Of a stretch of 64,000 bases of DNA, positions 26,753-36,457 are shown one piece after another. The stretch is from the NCBI RefSeq assembly GCF_002019855.1, contig NZ_CM007717.1:3164645-3228644 (forward strand), read 5' to 3'. Origin of the DNA: Streptomyces antibioticus. GTDB lineage: Bacteria; Actinomycetota; Actinomycetes; Streptomycetales; Streptomycetaceae. The notes below the pieces were generated by a model. That model saw only the letters and a list, made by a program, of their open reading frames with translations. It did not search any database and was not told the DNA's origin. Position 1 is the first letter of the stretch. Every line of letters begins with the position of its first letter. A program made the position numbers and the translations under genes.

Positions 26753-27610
26753 ATGGCGCAGCACGCCGGCATCGCGGCGGCCCGCCGCAGGACGCTCCTG
26801 GAGTGGATCGCGGTCCACTCCCTGGGCGTGGCGGCCGCCCTCTTCTTCACCCTCCCCTTCGTGTTCGTGTTCCTGACGTCCCTGATGAGCGACTCCCAGG
26901 CGCTCAGCCGGGACCTGATCCCGCACACCTGGGAATGGGCCAACTACCGGAAGGTCTTCGACACCCCGGGCTTCGTCACCTGGTGGAAGAACACGCTGCT
27001 CTACGCGGGACTGGGAACAGTCCTTACGGTCGTCTCGTCGATCCCGGTGGCGTACGCGCTGGCCAAGTTCCGCTTCCGGGGCCGGAATCTGACGCTCATG
27101 CTGGTGATCTCGATGATGATGCTGCCTCCGCAGGTGGTCGTCATCCCGATGTACCTGTTCTGGGCGAAGCAGTTGGACCTGTCGGGCACGCTGTGGCCGC
27201 TGATCGTCCCGATGGCGTTCGGCGACGCGTTCTCGATCTTCCTGCTGCGGCAGTTCCTGACGACCATCCCGAACGAGTACCTGGACGCGGCGAAGGTGGA
27301 CGGCTGCGGCGAGCTGCGGACCCTGCTGAAGGTGGTGCTGCCGATGGCGAAGCCCGGTGTCGCCGCCGTCGCGCTCTTCCAGTTCTTCTACGCCTGGAAC
27401 GACTACTTCGGCCCGCAGATCTACGCCTCGGAGAACCCGGCCGCGTGGACCCTGTCCTACGGCCTGGAGTCCTTCAAGGGCGCCCACCACACCGACTGGA
27501 ACCTCACCATGGCCGCCACCGTGCTGGTCATGGCCCCGGTGATCCTCGTGTTCTTCTTCGCGCAGAAGGCGTTCGTCGAGGGCGTCACCCTGACCGGAGT
27601 GAAGGGTTGA
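26753..27610 (+). CDS. csnG: Sugar ABC transporter permease CsnG
   Basis: A 285-residue permease of the MalG type with six helices and the EAA loop EYLDAAKVDGCGELRTLLKVVLPMAKP. It pairs with CsnF. The ATG at 26753 is preferred because AGGTG stands 6 bases upstream; a GTG at 26744 within the end of csnF is possible. It lies one base after the csnF stop. Confidence 0.92.
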   Translation: MAQHAGIAAARRRTLLEWIAVHSLGVAAALFFTLPFVFVFLTSLMSDSQALSRDLIPHTWEWANYRKVFDTPGFVTWWKNTLLYAGLGTVLTVVSSIPVAYALAKFRFRGRNLTLMLVISMMMLPPQVVVIPMYLFWAKQLDLSGTLWPLIVPMAFGDAFSIFLLRQFLTTIPNEYLDAAKVDGCGELRTLLKVVLPMAKPGVAAVALFQFFYAWNDYFGPQIYASENPAAWTLSYGLESFKGAHHTDWNLTMAATVLVMAPVILVFFFAQKAFVEGVTLTGVKG

Positions 27611-27617
27611 ACCTCCT

Positions 27618-28886
27618 GTGAAACTCACCGTGGTCGGCGGCGGATCGACCTACACACCCGAACTGATCGACGGCTTCGCGCGGTTGCGGGACACCCTGCC
27701 CGTCACGGAGCTGGTGCTGATGGACCCGTCGGCCGAACGCCTCGGCCTGGTCGGCGGTCTGGCCCGGCGCATCTTCGCCCGGCAGGGCCACCCCGGCCGG
27801 ATCGTGACGACGTCCGACCTGGACGCGGCGGTGGACGGCGCCGACGCCGTGCTGCTCCAGTTGCGCGTCGGCGGCCAGGCCGCGCGCGAGCAGGACGAGA
27901 CCTGGCCCCTGGAGTGCGGCTGCGTCGGCCAGGAGACCACGGGCGCCGGCGGTCTCGCCAAGGCGCTGCGCACCGTCCCGGTGGTCCTGGACATCGCCGA
28001 GCGGGTCCGCAGGGCCAACCCGCGGGCCTGGATCATCGACTTCACCAACCCGGTCGGCATCGTCACCCGCGCCCTCCTCCAGGAGGGCCACCGCGCGGTC
28101 GGCCTGTGCAATGTGGCGATCGGCTTCCAGCGGAAGTTCGCCGCCCTGCTCGGGGTCGCCCCGTCGGCCGTCCACCTGGACCACGTGGGCCTCAACCACC
28201 TGACCTGGGAGACCGCGGTACGGCTCGACGGACCCGAGGGCGAGGACGTCCTGCCGCGCCTGCTGGCCGGACACGGCGACGCCGTCGCCGCCGACCTGCG
28301 GCTGCCGCGCGCCGTCCTGGACCGGCTCGGCGTGGTCCCGTCGTACTACCTGCGCTACTTCTACGCCCATGACGAGGTCGTCGAGGAGCTGCGCACCAAG
28401 CCGTCGCGGGCCGCCGAGGTGGCCGCGATGGAACGGCGGCTGCTGGAGATGTACGGCGACCCGGACCTGGCCGAGAAGCCGGAGCTGCTGGCACAGCGCG
28501 GCGGGGCCTTCTACTCGGAGGCGGCCGTGGACCTGGCGGCGGCGCTGCTCACCGGTGCGGGCAGCCCGTACCAGGTGGTGAACACGCGCAACGCGGGCAC
28601 GCTGCCCTTCCTGCCCGACGACGCGGTGATCGAGGTGCAGGCGGCGGTGGGTTCCAAGGGTGCCGCCCCGCTGCCGACGGCGGCCCCCGTGGACCCGCTG
28701 TACGCGGGTCTGATCGCCCAGGTGACGGCGTACGAGGACCTGGCGCTGGAGGCGGCGCTGCGCGGTGGCCGCGACCGGGTGTTCCGCGCCCTGCTGTCCC
28801 ATCCGCTGGTCGGTCAGTACGCGCTCGCCGATCGGCTCACCGACCGGCTGATCGCACACAACAGGGAGCATCTCGCGTGGGCCTGA
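27618..28886 (+). CDS. csnH: GH4-family glycosidase CsnH (6-phospho-β-glucosidase-like)
   Basis: A 422-residue NAD+- and metal-dependent glycosidase of family GH4. The nucleotide-binding loop is TVVGGGSTYTPE at the N-terminus, the metal-binding region includes GLCNVAIG and VGLNHLTW, and NPVGIVTRA is typical of the family. In the csn cluster it is expected to cleave imported glucosamine oligomers, perhaps after phosphorylation by CsnK, to glucosamine units. The start is the GTG at 27618; AAGGG lies about ten bases upstream. It overlaps csnK by 10 bp. Confidence 0.9.
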   Translation: MKLTVVGGGSTYTPELIDGFARLRDTLPVTELVLMDPSAERLGLVGGLARRIFARQGHPGRIVTTSDLDAAVDGADAVLLQLRVGGQAAREQDETWPLECGCVGQETTGAGGLAKALRTVPVVLDIAERVRRANPRAWIIDFTNPVGIVTRALLQEGHRAVGLCNVAIGFQRKFAALLGVAPSAVHLDHVGLNHLTWETAVRLDGPEGEDVLPRLLAGHGDAVAADLRLPRAVLDRLGVVPSYYLRYFYAHDEVVEELRTKPSRAAEVAAMERRLLEMYGDPDLAEKPELLAQRGGAFYSEAAVDLAAALLTGAGSPYQVVNTRNAGTLPFLPDDAVIEVQAAVGSKGAAPLPTAAPVDPLYAGLIAQVTAYEDLALEAALRGGRDRVFRALLSHPLVGQYALADRLTDRLIAHNREHLAWA

Positions 28887-29851
28887 CGGCGAGTGTCCTC
28901 GCGATCGACGCGGGCAACAGCAAGACCGACGTGGCCGTCGTGGCGGCGGACGGGGAGGTGCTCGCCACGGTCCGCGGCGGCGGCTTCCGGCCCCCGGCGG
29001 ACGGGGTGGAGGCGGCGGTGGACGCCCTCGCGGACGCCGTCACGCGCGCGTACACGGCCGCCGGGGTCAGCTCGGTGGCGCATGTGTCGGCGTGTCTGGC
29101 CAACGCCGACCTGCCGGTGGAGGAGGAGCGGCTCGCGGCGGCGCTGCACGCGCGCGCGTGGGGCGCCTCCGTGGAGGTCCGCAACGACACCTTCGCGATC
29201 CTGCGGGCCGGGGTCGCCGAACCCCGGGGCGTGGCCGTGGTGTGCGGCGCCGGCATCAACTGCGTGGGGATGCGCCCCGACGGCCGTACCGCCCGCTTCC
29301 CGGCCCTGGGGCGGCTGTCCGGGGACTGGGGCGGCGGCTGGGGGCTGGCCGAGGAGGCGCTGTGGCACGCCGCGCGCGCGGAGGACGGCCGGGGCGAGGC
29401 GACCGCGCTGGCCGGGGCGCTGCCGGGCCACTTCGGGCTGCCCACCATGTACGCGCTGATCGAGGCCCTGCACCTGGGCCTGATCCCGGACGCGCGCCGG
29501 CACGAGCTGACGCCGGTGCTCTTCGCGACGGCCGCGGCGGGCGACGGTGTGGCGGTCGCGCTCGTGGACCGGCTGGCGCGGGAGGTGGCCACGATGTCCC
29601 TGGTCGCCCTGACCCGGCTCGATCTGCTGGCCGAGGAGACCCCGGTCCTGCTGGGCGGCGGGGTCCTGACGGCCGGTCACCCGCTGCTGGACGACGGGAT
29701 ACGGGCCCTGCTGGCGGAGCGGGCGCCCAAGGCCGTGGTGCGGGTGGTGCGGGCCCGCCCGGTGCTCGGCGCGGCGCTGCTGGGTCTGGACCGGCTGGCG
29801 GCGGGAGCGGAGGCCCAGCGCAGGACGCGCGCCCGTTTCGACGCGGAGTAG
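28877..29851 (+). CDS. csnK: BadF/BcrA-type sugar kinase CsnK
   Basis: A 324-residue kinase of the ASKHA fold. The first phosphate loop is AIDAGNSKTDVAVV, the second VVCGAGINCVGM, and GDWGGGWGLAEEA is the sugar-binding block of N-acetylglucosamine/glucosamine kinase-like proteins. It probably phosphorylates glucosamine or its oligomers after uptake, trapping them and feeding the GH4 enzyme or glycolysis. The GTG start overlaps csnH by 10 bp and has GGGAG 8 bases upstream. It is the last gene of the cluster; a hairpin follows at 29876. Confidence 0.88.
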   Translation: MGLTASVLAIDAGNSKTDVAVVAADGEVLATVRGGGFRPPADGVEAAVDALADAVTRAYTAAGVSSVAHVSACLANADLPVEEERLAAALHARAWGASVEVRNDTFAILRAGVAEPRGVAVVCGAGINCVGMRPDGRTARFPALGRLSGDWGGGWGLAEEALWHAARAEDGRGEATALAGALPGHFGLPTMYALIEALHLGLIPDARRHELTPVLFATAAAGDGVAVALVDRLAREVATMSLVALTRLDLLAEETPVLLGGGVLTAGHPLLDDGIRALLAERAPKAVVRVVRARPVLGAALLGLDRLAAGAEAQRRTRARFDAE

Positions 29852-29875
29852 CCCCTCCGGACGCGGCGCCCGCCG

Positions 29876-29900
29876 GGGTGCCGGGCCGTCCCCGGCACCC
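29876..29900 (+). terminator. Terminator hairpin after csnK
   Basis: GGGTGCCGGG (29876-29885) pairs perfectly with CCCGGCACCC (29891-29900) with a 5-base loop. It ends the csnR-K cluster. The remaining bases to 30113 hold the leader of the next operon. Confidence 0.75.
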
Positions 29901-30113
29901 GACCAGGCACGACGGCGTCCGCGTCCGGCGCCCGTGTCCGGCGTCCTCGTCTGGACGGACAACCGCCCCCGGAAGGAACCGAACACACGCCCATCGCGTT
30001 TTCATGGGCGGGGGTCGCTGCGATCCGATCAAGATCCGGGCGACCGGGGTTCGCATTGTCACTCCCACCAGCGATACTTGCGGCGGGACATGACCATGGG
30101 GGAGGTCAACAGC

Positions 30114-31478
30114 GTGGCACAGCCGGCATCGAGCACCGCACCACCGCCCACGCGCCGTACGGCCTTCGCCGAGGGCGTGGACCGGGCGCGCGCCGCGGCG
30201 ACCACCGAACCGGGCCGTCTGCGGATCATCGGCGCCCTGCTCGCCCTCCTCGTGGTCGCGTTCGGCGCGGTCACCGCCTGGCAGACCGCCGACCGTGAGG
30301 CGGCCGCCGACGACGTGCTGCACAAGAGCCAGCCGCTGAGCACCGCCGCCGCCGACATCTACCGCTCCCTCGCGGACGCCAACACCGCGGCCTCCAGCGG
30401 CTTCCTGGCGGGGGGCCAGGAGACCGCGGAGTCCCGGCGGCGCTACGAGGAGGACATCGACGAGGCCGCCGCGAAGCTGATCACCGCGGCCAACAACGCC
30501 GACCCGGGCTCCCCCTCCGCCGCCGCGATCACGAAACTGAACACCCTGCTGCCCGAGTACAAGGGCCTGGTGGAGCGCGCGCGGACGTACAACCGGCAGG
30601 GCTTCCCGGTCGGCGGCGCCTATTTGCGCTACGCCAACGAGAAGATGCAGGACGAGATGCTCCCGGCCGCGGAGGACCTCTACAAGAAGGAGAACCAGCG
30701 CCTGGAGGACGACTACGCGGACGCCACGCCCTACCCGTGGGCGGCGATCGCGCTGGGCGTCCTGGCGCTGGCCGCGCTGGCCTGGGCCCAGCACCGCACC
30801 TATCGACGCACCAACCGCCTGCTGAACCACGGTCTGGTCGCGGCCACGGCCGCCACCACCGTCGTCCTGCTCTGGCTGGTGATCGGCCACAGCGTGGCCC
30901 GCGCGGGGCTGAACGACTCCTACGACCACGGCGTCCGCTCGCTGAACGTCCTGCACGACGCCCGGATCGCCTCCCTCAAGGCCCGCGGCAACGAGAACCT
31001 CACCCTGGTGGCGCGCGGCGCCGAGACGACGAAGGTGACGGCCGACGGCAAGGAGGTGACGGTCGACCGGTACGACCACGACTTCTCCTCCGACATCGCC
31101 ACCCTCGGCAAGGGCCTCGCGCAGGCGGCCCGGCTCGCCGACGACCGGGCGGGCGAGCAGCCGGTCACCTCGGCCGAGAGCAACATGGCGGAGTGGAAGA
31201 AGCGCCACACCGCCGCCCGCGCGCAGGACGACAACGGCAACTACGAGCAGGCGCTGGCCCTGGTGATCGGCGGCAAGGGCGCGACCGGCGAGTGCTTCGA
31301 CAGTGTCGAGTCGAATCTGGAGAAGGCGCTCGCCCATGAGCAGACCGAGTTCCGGCAGGCGGCCGGGGACGGTCTGGACGCGATGACCGGTCTGACGGCC
31401 GGCGCGGCCGTCCTCGCCGTGCTGGGCGCGGCGGGCGCGGTCCTCGGCATCGGCCGCAGGCTGTCGGAGTACCGGTGA
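30114..31478 (+). CDS. GlnX-like four-helix transmembrane sensor protein of the PknG locus
   Basis: A 454-residue membrane protein with helices near 37-57, 204-222, 237-257 and 425-447. Two sizeable extracytoplasmic domains lie between helices 1-2 and 3-4, each Ala-rich and helical like chemoreceptor sensor domains. In mycobacteria the equivalent GlnX links periplasmic GlnH to the PknG kinase in sensing aspartate/glutamate; the neighbours here are the same. The GTG at 30114 is chosen because GGGGGAGG stands exactly 8 bases upstream; the in-frame ATGs at 30090 and 30096 precede that site. It overlaps the next gene by GTGA. Confidence 0.82.
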   Translation: MAQPASSTAPPPTRRTAFAEGVDRARAAATTEPGRLRIIGALLALLVVAFGAVTAWQTADREAAADDVLHKSQPLSTAAADIYRSLADANTAASSGFLAGGQETAESRRRYEEDIDEAAAKLITAANNADPGSPSAAAITKLNTLLPEYKGLVERARTYNRQGFPVGGAYLRYANEKMQDEMLPAAEDLYKKENQRLEDDYADATPYPWAAIALGVLALAALAWAQHRTYRRTNRLLNHGLVAATAATTVVLLWLVIGHSVARAGLNDSYDHGVRSLNVLHDARIASLKARGNENLTLVARGAETTKVTADGKEVTVDRYDHDFSSDIATLGKGLAQAARLADDRAGEQPVTSAESNMAEWKKRHTAARAQDDNGNYEQALALVIGGKGATGECFDSVESNLEKALAHEQTEFRQAAGDGLDAMTGLTAGAAVLAVLGAAGAVLGIGRRLSEYR

Positions 31479-32527
31479 GAGGGGGCGTGAGGATGCGTGC
31501 GCGACGGGTGCGGGCCGGTCTGAAGGGCTGGGGCGGCGTCGGGGCGATGGCGGCGATCTGCGCCCTCGCGCTGGCCTTCGTCCTGCTGCTGCCGCTCACT
31601 CAGTCGCACGGGGACGGCGCGGCGGACGGCCTCGGCGGGCCGGGCGCCGCCGCGGGCGCGCAGGCGGCCGACGACACGTGCGAGGCCCCGGAGAAGCAGA
31701 CCCTGTCCCCGTCCGCCGCGGACGGTCCGACGATCGCCGCGATCAAGGCCCGGCAGGGGGAGAAGCGCAAGCTGATCGTCGGCGTCGACCAGAACAGCTA
31801 CCGCTGGGGCTACCGCGACCCCAACAACACCCGGGCGGAGCTGGAGGGTTTCGACATCGACCTGGCCCGCCGGATCGCCCAGGACATCCTCGGCGACCCC
31901 GACGCGGTCCAGTTCAAGGCCATCCCGACCAACCAGCGCATACCCGCCCTCCAGGAGGGCCGGGTCGACATGGTCGTCCGCACCATGACGATCACCTGCG
32001 GCCGCCTCTCCGACGTGGCGTTCTCCGCGCCCTACTTCACGACCGGACAGCAGCTCCTCGCCCCCAAGTCCTCGCCCGTAGAAGGCTACGACGACACGCT
32101 CGGCGGCAAGAAGGTGTGCACGGCCGCCAGTTCGACCGCCAACACCCAGCTCACCGAGGACCGCGACGCGGGCCGGATACCGAAGAGCGTCGACCTGGAC
32201 ACCGTCGTGCCCAATCAACTGGACTGCCTGGTGCGGCTCCAGCTCGGCGAGGTCGACGCGGTCGTCACCGACGGCGCGCTCGCGGCGAGCCAGGCCGCCC
32301 AGGACCCCACGGTGGAACTCAAGGGCGACCCGTTCACGACCGAGTACTACGGGGTGGCGATGAACAAGGACGCCGACGATCTGGTGCGCCGGGTCAACCG
32401 CATCCTGGTCGAGTACCGGGCGAACGGCTGGCAGGCGTCGTACGACAAGTGGCTGTCGGCCACACTGGGAAGCGACGCGGCGACCTCGAAACCGCCCACG
32501 CCCGCGCAGTATCTGCGCACGAGCTGA
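31475..32527 (+). CDS. GlnH-like amino-acid binding protein (SBP_bac_3), membrane-anchored
   Basis: A 350-residue extracytoplasmic binding protein. A hydrophobic N-terminal segment (about 22-42) lacks a lipobox cysteine, so the protein is probably anchored by this helix rather than by lipid. The ligand domain has the SBP_bac_3 pattern: KLIVGVDQNSY, LEGFDIDLARRIA, VDMVVRTMTITCGR (the arginine that binds the amino-acid carboxylate) and LQLGEVDAVVTDG. It is expected to bind glutamate or aspartate and signal through the GlnX-like protein. An ATG at 31493, after a GAGAGGGGG stretch, is an alternative start. A 100-bp gap of GGCAGAC-rich sequence follows. Confidence 0.85.
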   Translation: MRGGVRMRARRVRAGLKGWGGVGAMAAICALALAFVLLLPLTQSHGDGAADGLGGPGAAAGAQAADDTCEAPEKQTLSPSAADGPTIAAIKARQGEKRKLIVGVDQNSYRWGYRDPNNTRAELEGFDIDLARRIAQDILGDPDAVQFKAIPTNQRIPALQEGRVDMVVRTMTITCGRLSDVAFSAPYFTTGQQLLAPKSSPVEGYDDTLGGKKVCTAASSTANTQLTEDRDAGRIPKSVDLDTVVPNQLDCLVRLQLGEVDAVVTDGALAASQAAQDPTVELKGDPFTTEYYGVAMNKDADDLVRRVNRILVEYRANGWQASYDKWLSATLGSDAATSKPPTPAQYLRTS

Positions 32528-32627
32528 CGGAAACACCGGCAGGAAGCGACCGACGGACAGACACACGGCAGACGGACCCGGCAGACCGACACGGCGGACA
32601 GTCGGACACAGCGACGAGAGGTGATCG

Positions 32628-33944
32628 ATGGGCGTCACGGGACCCCCCGGGCCGGTGATGGACCGGGACGAGGTCGACCGTGCGCTGGCGCGGCTCGGCG
32701 CGGAGCACGAGGCGATCGAGACCTCGCTCCTCGCCCTCCAGGACCACGCGGGCCGCCGGCTCCTCGAAGGCGCGGACCTGACCGGCGTCACCAAGGAGCG
32801 CTGGGCGGGCGCCGAGGCGTCGATCACCCTGCTGTGGGCGTACTTCGACGCGTACACGGACGCGCTGCGCTCGGCGCGGGAGATCCGTTCGCGGCGCCGC
32901 TGGTCCAGCCGTGAGGACCTGGCCGAGCTGACGGAACTGCTGCGCGGCGAGTCGGTGACGGTCGCCGGGTCGGCGCTGGCCGGCGTCCCCGCCCCGCAGG
33001 GCTCCGGCCGGCTCAGCCAGAGCTTCTCGCTCACCGCGCTCGTCGACCGGATGAACGAGCTGTACGCGTCGTCGCTGGACATGGTCGTCGCCGCCGACGC
33101 GGTGTGGTCGGCGCTGCCCGCGCGGATCGATTTACTGGCCGCCGAGCTCCAGCGCACCCGGCGCCTCGCGCACTCGGTGGGTGTCCGCCCGGGCGAGCAC
33201 CCGGCGGGCGACGACCTGGAGCGCATCACGCACACCCTGACGCGGCTGCGCGAGGAGGTGGTGTCGGACCCGCTGGCGTACTGGGTGCCCACGCAGGGCA
33301 GTTCGGCGCCCGGCGGCGGCCGTCCGGACACCACGGTGTACGACCGTGAGGCACGCGCGCTGGAGGACGTCCGGCGGGAGATCGACGCCGTGCTGACGGT
33401 CCGTCAGGACGCGGAACAGCGGTTGGTGAAGCTGCGGGACATCCTCAGCCGGGCCGACCGTACGCTCGCCGAGGCGCGCACCGCGCGCGGCGAGGTGCTG
33501 GCGAAGATCGCCGCCACCGAGGTGCCGGTGGTCAGCGGCCCGCCGACCGTGCTCCAGGAGCAGTTGGCGACGGCCGCCGAGTACCGCAGGCACGCCCAGT
33601 GGCACCGGCTGTCCCCGCTCCTGGAGTCCCTGGAGGAGAAGGCGGAGGACGAACTGCTGCGCGCCCGCGAGTCGTTGACGGCGGTCACCGCGCCGCTCGC
33701 GGTCCGCGCGGAGCTGCGCGGCCGGCTCGACGCGTACAAGGCGAAGGTCGCCCGGCTCGGCCTCGCCGAGGACCCGTTCCTCATCGAGCGCTACGACGCG
33801 GCGCGGCGGATGCTGTGGAGCGCGCCCTGCGATCTGCGCGTCGCGGAACAGGCCGTGCAGCGCTACCAGCGGGCGGCCGCCGAACTCCTGTCGGCGCCGC
33901 GCGCGGACCAGGGCGGACCTCAGGACCACAGGGGGGAGCGGTAG
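32628..33944 (+). CDS. Coiled-coil hypothetical protein of the PknG locus
   Basis: A 438-residue cytosolic protein with no recognised domain. It is rich in Glu, Arg, Leu and Ala with long heptad-like helices: ~10-110, ~130-205 and especially ~230-430 (REARALEDVRREIDAVLTVR onward). A central Gly/Ser/Pro break near 215 separates two coiled-coil halves. It starts at an ATG with a GAGAGGTGA site, and its stop is two bases before pknG, so it is very likely co-expressed with the kinase. A scaffold or adaptor role in the pathway is a guess from context. Confidence 0.75.
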   Translation: MGVTGPPGPVMDRDEVDRALARLGAEHEAIETSLLALQDHAGRRLLEGADLTGVTKERWAGAEASITLLWAYFDAYTDALRSAREIRSRRRWSSREDLAELTELLRGESVTVAGSALAGVPAPQGSGRLSQSFSLTALVDRMNELYASSLDMVVAADAVWSALPARIDLLAAELQRTRRLAHSVGVRPGEHPAGDDLERITHTLTRLREEVVSDPLAYWVPTQGSSAPGGGRPDTTVYDREARALEDVRREIDAVLTVRQDAEQRLVKLRDILSRADRTLAEARTARGEVLAKIAATEVPVVSGPPTVLQEQLATAAEYRRHAQWHRLSPLLESLEEKAEDELLRARESLTAVTAPLAVRAELRGRLDAYKAKVARLGLAEDPFLIERYDAARRMLWSAPCDLRVAEQAVQRYQRAAAELLSAPRADQGGPQDHRGER

Positions 33945-33946
33945 CC

Positions 33947-36454
33947 ATGAGCCAGGCGGAGCAGTCGTGCCAGCGACCGGGCTGCGAGGGAGCGTACGAG
34001 GACGTCGGCGGCGGCGAACTGTACTGCGACACCTGCGGCCTGGCACCGGTCGTCGCGGCGTCCGGACCCGCCGTACCGGCCGGCGCCGAGGGTGCCGGCG
34101 GCACCGGCAAGGACGCCCCGGGAAGCGGCAGTTCGCGCTCGGCCCGCAGCTCCCGTACGTCGTCGCAGTCCTCGAAGTCGCGCCGCTCGGTGTCCGGCCG
34201 CCTCTCGCGCTCCCTGTCGGGCAAGACGTCCGGCCGGTCGGTGTCGGTGCGCAGCTCCGGTTCCACGGCCGGTTCCTCCGGGCGGGCCCGGCTCGGCGTC
34301 GGCCTGGTCGCGGTGCCGCAGGTGCCGCGGCCCGACCCGCGCGCGATGGTCCTGGACAACCCGGAGGTGCCCGAGCGCAAGCGGTTCTGCTCGCGCTCCG
34401 ACTGCGGTGCCCCGGTGGGCCGCGCGCGGGGCGAACGGGAGGGGCGCACCGAGGGCTTCTGCACCAAGTGCGGCCACCCCTACTCCTTCGTCCCCAAGCT
34501 GAAGGCCGGGGACGTCGTGCACGGCCAGTACGAGGTCGCCGGCTGTCTGGCGCACGGCGGCCTGGGCTGGATCTATCTGGCGGTGGACCGGGCGGTCGCC
34601 GACCGCTGGGTGGTCCTCAAGGGCCTGCTCGACACCGGCGACCAGGACGCGATGGCCGCCGCGATCTCCGAGCGGCGCTTCCTCGCCGAGATCGAGCACG
34701 CCAACATCGTGCGGATCTACAACTTCGTCGAGCACCTCGACCAGCGCACCGGCTCGCTCGACGGCTACATCGTCATGGAGTACGTCGGCGGCAAGTCCCT
34801 CAAGGAGATCGCCAACGCCCGCCGCACCCCGGAGGGCAAGCGGGACCCGCTGCCCGTGGAGCAGGCGTGCGCGTACGGCATCGAGGCCCTGGAGGCGCTC
34901 GGCCATCTGCACAGCCGCAACCTGCTGTACTGCGACTTCAAGGTCGACAACGCCATCCAGACCGAGGACCAGCTCAAGCTGATCGACATGGGCGCGGTGC
35001 GCCGCATGGACGACGACGAGTCGGCCATCTACGGCACGGTCGGCTACCAGGCCCCCGAGGTCGCCGAGGCCGGCCCGTCGGTGGCCAGCGACCTGTACAC
35101 CGTCGGCCGCACCCTGGCCGTCCTGACCTTCGACTTCCAGGGCTACACGACCGCCTTCGCGGACTCGCTGCCCGACCCGGACACCATCGAGGTCTTCCGC
35201 CGCTACGAGTCGTTCTACCGGCTGCTGGTGCGCGCCACGGACCCCGACCCGGCCCGCAGGTTCGCCTCCGCGCAGGAGATGGCGGAGCAGCTCACGGGCG
35301 TGCTGCGGGAGGTCGTCTCGCTCCAGACCGGACAGGCCCGGCCCGCGCTGTCCACGCTGTTCGGGCCCGAGGTGAGGGTCACCGACACGGAGCTGTTCCC
35401 GAGGCTGGACGGCGAGGTGTCCCGGCTCGGGGCCCGGATCCCGGCGCCCCGCCGCGCGAACGGGCGTACCCCCGAGGCGACTTCGGCCGCACCGCTGCCG
35501 GCCGTCCTCGCGGGTCTGGTGCGGGCCGTTCCCGCGCCGGCCGCCGGGCTCGCGCTGCCCGTCCCGCACGTCGACCCGTCCGACCCCAACGCGGGCTTCC
35601 TGGCGGGCCTGATGGCCTCCGCGCCGGCCGAGCTGATCACGGCACTCGCGGCCGCGCCCGCGCCGTCCGTGGAGACCCGGCTGCGGCAGGTCCGCGCCTG
35701 GCTGGAGAACGGCGACCACCGCGCCGCGCAGACCCTGCTGGCCACCCTGGAGGACGAACGCCCCGACGACTGGCGGGTCGTCTGGTACCGGGGCGTGGCC
35801 TCGCTGGCCACCGGCGACCAGGAGGGCGCCGCGCTCGCCTTCGACGCGATCTACGACGCCTTCCCGGGCGAGCCCGCGCCCAAGCTGGCGCTCGGCCTGT
35901 GCGCCGAGGTGCTGGGCCAGTTGGACAACGCCGCCGAGTACTACGGCCTCGTCTGGGCGACCGACCCGAGCTATGTGAGCGCCGCGTTCGGGCTGGCGCG
36001 GGTGCAACTGGCCGCCGGGGACCGGCGGGGCGCGGTGCGGACCCTGGAGTCGGTGCCGGAGTCCTCCATCCACTACACCGCCGCCCGGGTCGCGGCCGTC
36101 CGCGCCCGGCTGCGGCGGCGGACGGCGGCCGCCTCCGACACACCGTTCCTGGAGGACCTCACCGCGGGCGCGGCACAGGTCGAGGCGCTGGACGCGTACG
36201 GACTCGATCCGACGCGCCGGGAGCAGTTGTCCGCGGAGGTCCTCGGATGCGCCCTCGACTGGATACTCTCCGGTGGCCAGGGCGCGGGCCCGCAGGGCCG
36301 CCGGACGCTGCTCGGCAGCGAACTGGACGAGCGGGGGCTCCGCTTCGGCCTGGAGCGCTCGTACCGCACGCTCGCCCGGCTGGCGAGCGGCGGTGAGGAG
36401 AGGATCGACCTGGTGGAACGTGCCAATCGTTACCGCCCCCGGACGTGGGTGTAG
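33947..36454 (+). CDS. pknG: Serine/threonine protein kinase PknG-like
   Basis: An 835-residue soluble kinase, longer than mycobacterial PknG (about 750). Order: an extra N-terminal zinc-ribbon (Cys at ~8, 13, 27, 30), a Ser/Arg-rich disordered linker (~55-125), a rubredoxin-like module with FCSRSDCG (~146) and FCTKCGHP (~171), the kinase domain (~190-455) and a TPR domain (~560-790). Catalytic features are GCLAHGGLGWIYLA, the lysine in VVLKG (~223), YCDFKVDNA in place of HRDxxxxN (~328) and DMGA in place of DFG (~347). In actinobacteria PknG controls 2-oxoglutarate dehydrogenase through FHA proteins in response to amino acids. PP2C follows after three bases. Confidence 0.93.
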   Translation: MSQAEQSCQRPGCEGAYEDVGGGELYCDTCGLAPVVAASGPAVPAGAEGAGGTGKDAPGSGSSRSARSSRTSSQSSKSRRSVSGRLSRSLSGKTSGRSVSVRSSGSTAGSSGRARLGVGLVAVPQVPRPDPRAMVLDNPEVPERKRFCSRSDCGAPVGRARGEREGRTEGFCTKCGHPYSFVPKLKAGDVVHGQYEVAGCLAHGGLGWIYLAVDRAVADRWVVLKGLLDTGDQDAMAAAISERRFLAEIEHANIVRIYNFVEHLDQRTGSLDGYIVMEYVGGKSLKEIANARRTPEGKRDPLPVEQACAYGIEALEALGHLHSRNLLYCDFKVDNAIQTEDQLKLIDMGAVRRMDDDESAIYGTVGYQAPEVAEAGPSVASDLYTVGRTLAVLTFDFQGYTTAFADSLPDPDTIEVFRRYESFYRLLVRATDPDPARRFASAQEMAEQLTGVLREVVSLQTGQARPALSTLFGPEVRVTDTELFPRLDGEVSRLGARIPAPRRANGRTPEATSAAPLPAVLAGLVRAVPAPAAGLALPVPHVDPSDPNAGFLAGLMASAPAELITALAAAPAPSVETRLRQVRAWLENGDHRAAQTLLATLEDERPDDWRVVWYRGVASLATGDQEGAALAFDAIYDAFPGEPAPKLALGLCAEVLGQLDNAAEYYGLVWATDPSYVSAAFGLARVQLAAGDRRGAVRTLESVPESSIHYTAARVAAVRARLRRRTAAASDTPFLEDLTAGAAQVEALDAYGLDPTRREQLSAEVLGCALDWILSGGQGAGPQGRRTLLGSELDERGLRFGLERSYRTLARLASGGEERIDLVERANRYRPRTWV

Positions 36455-36457
36455 TTG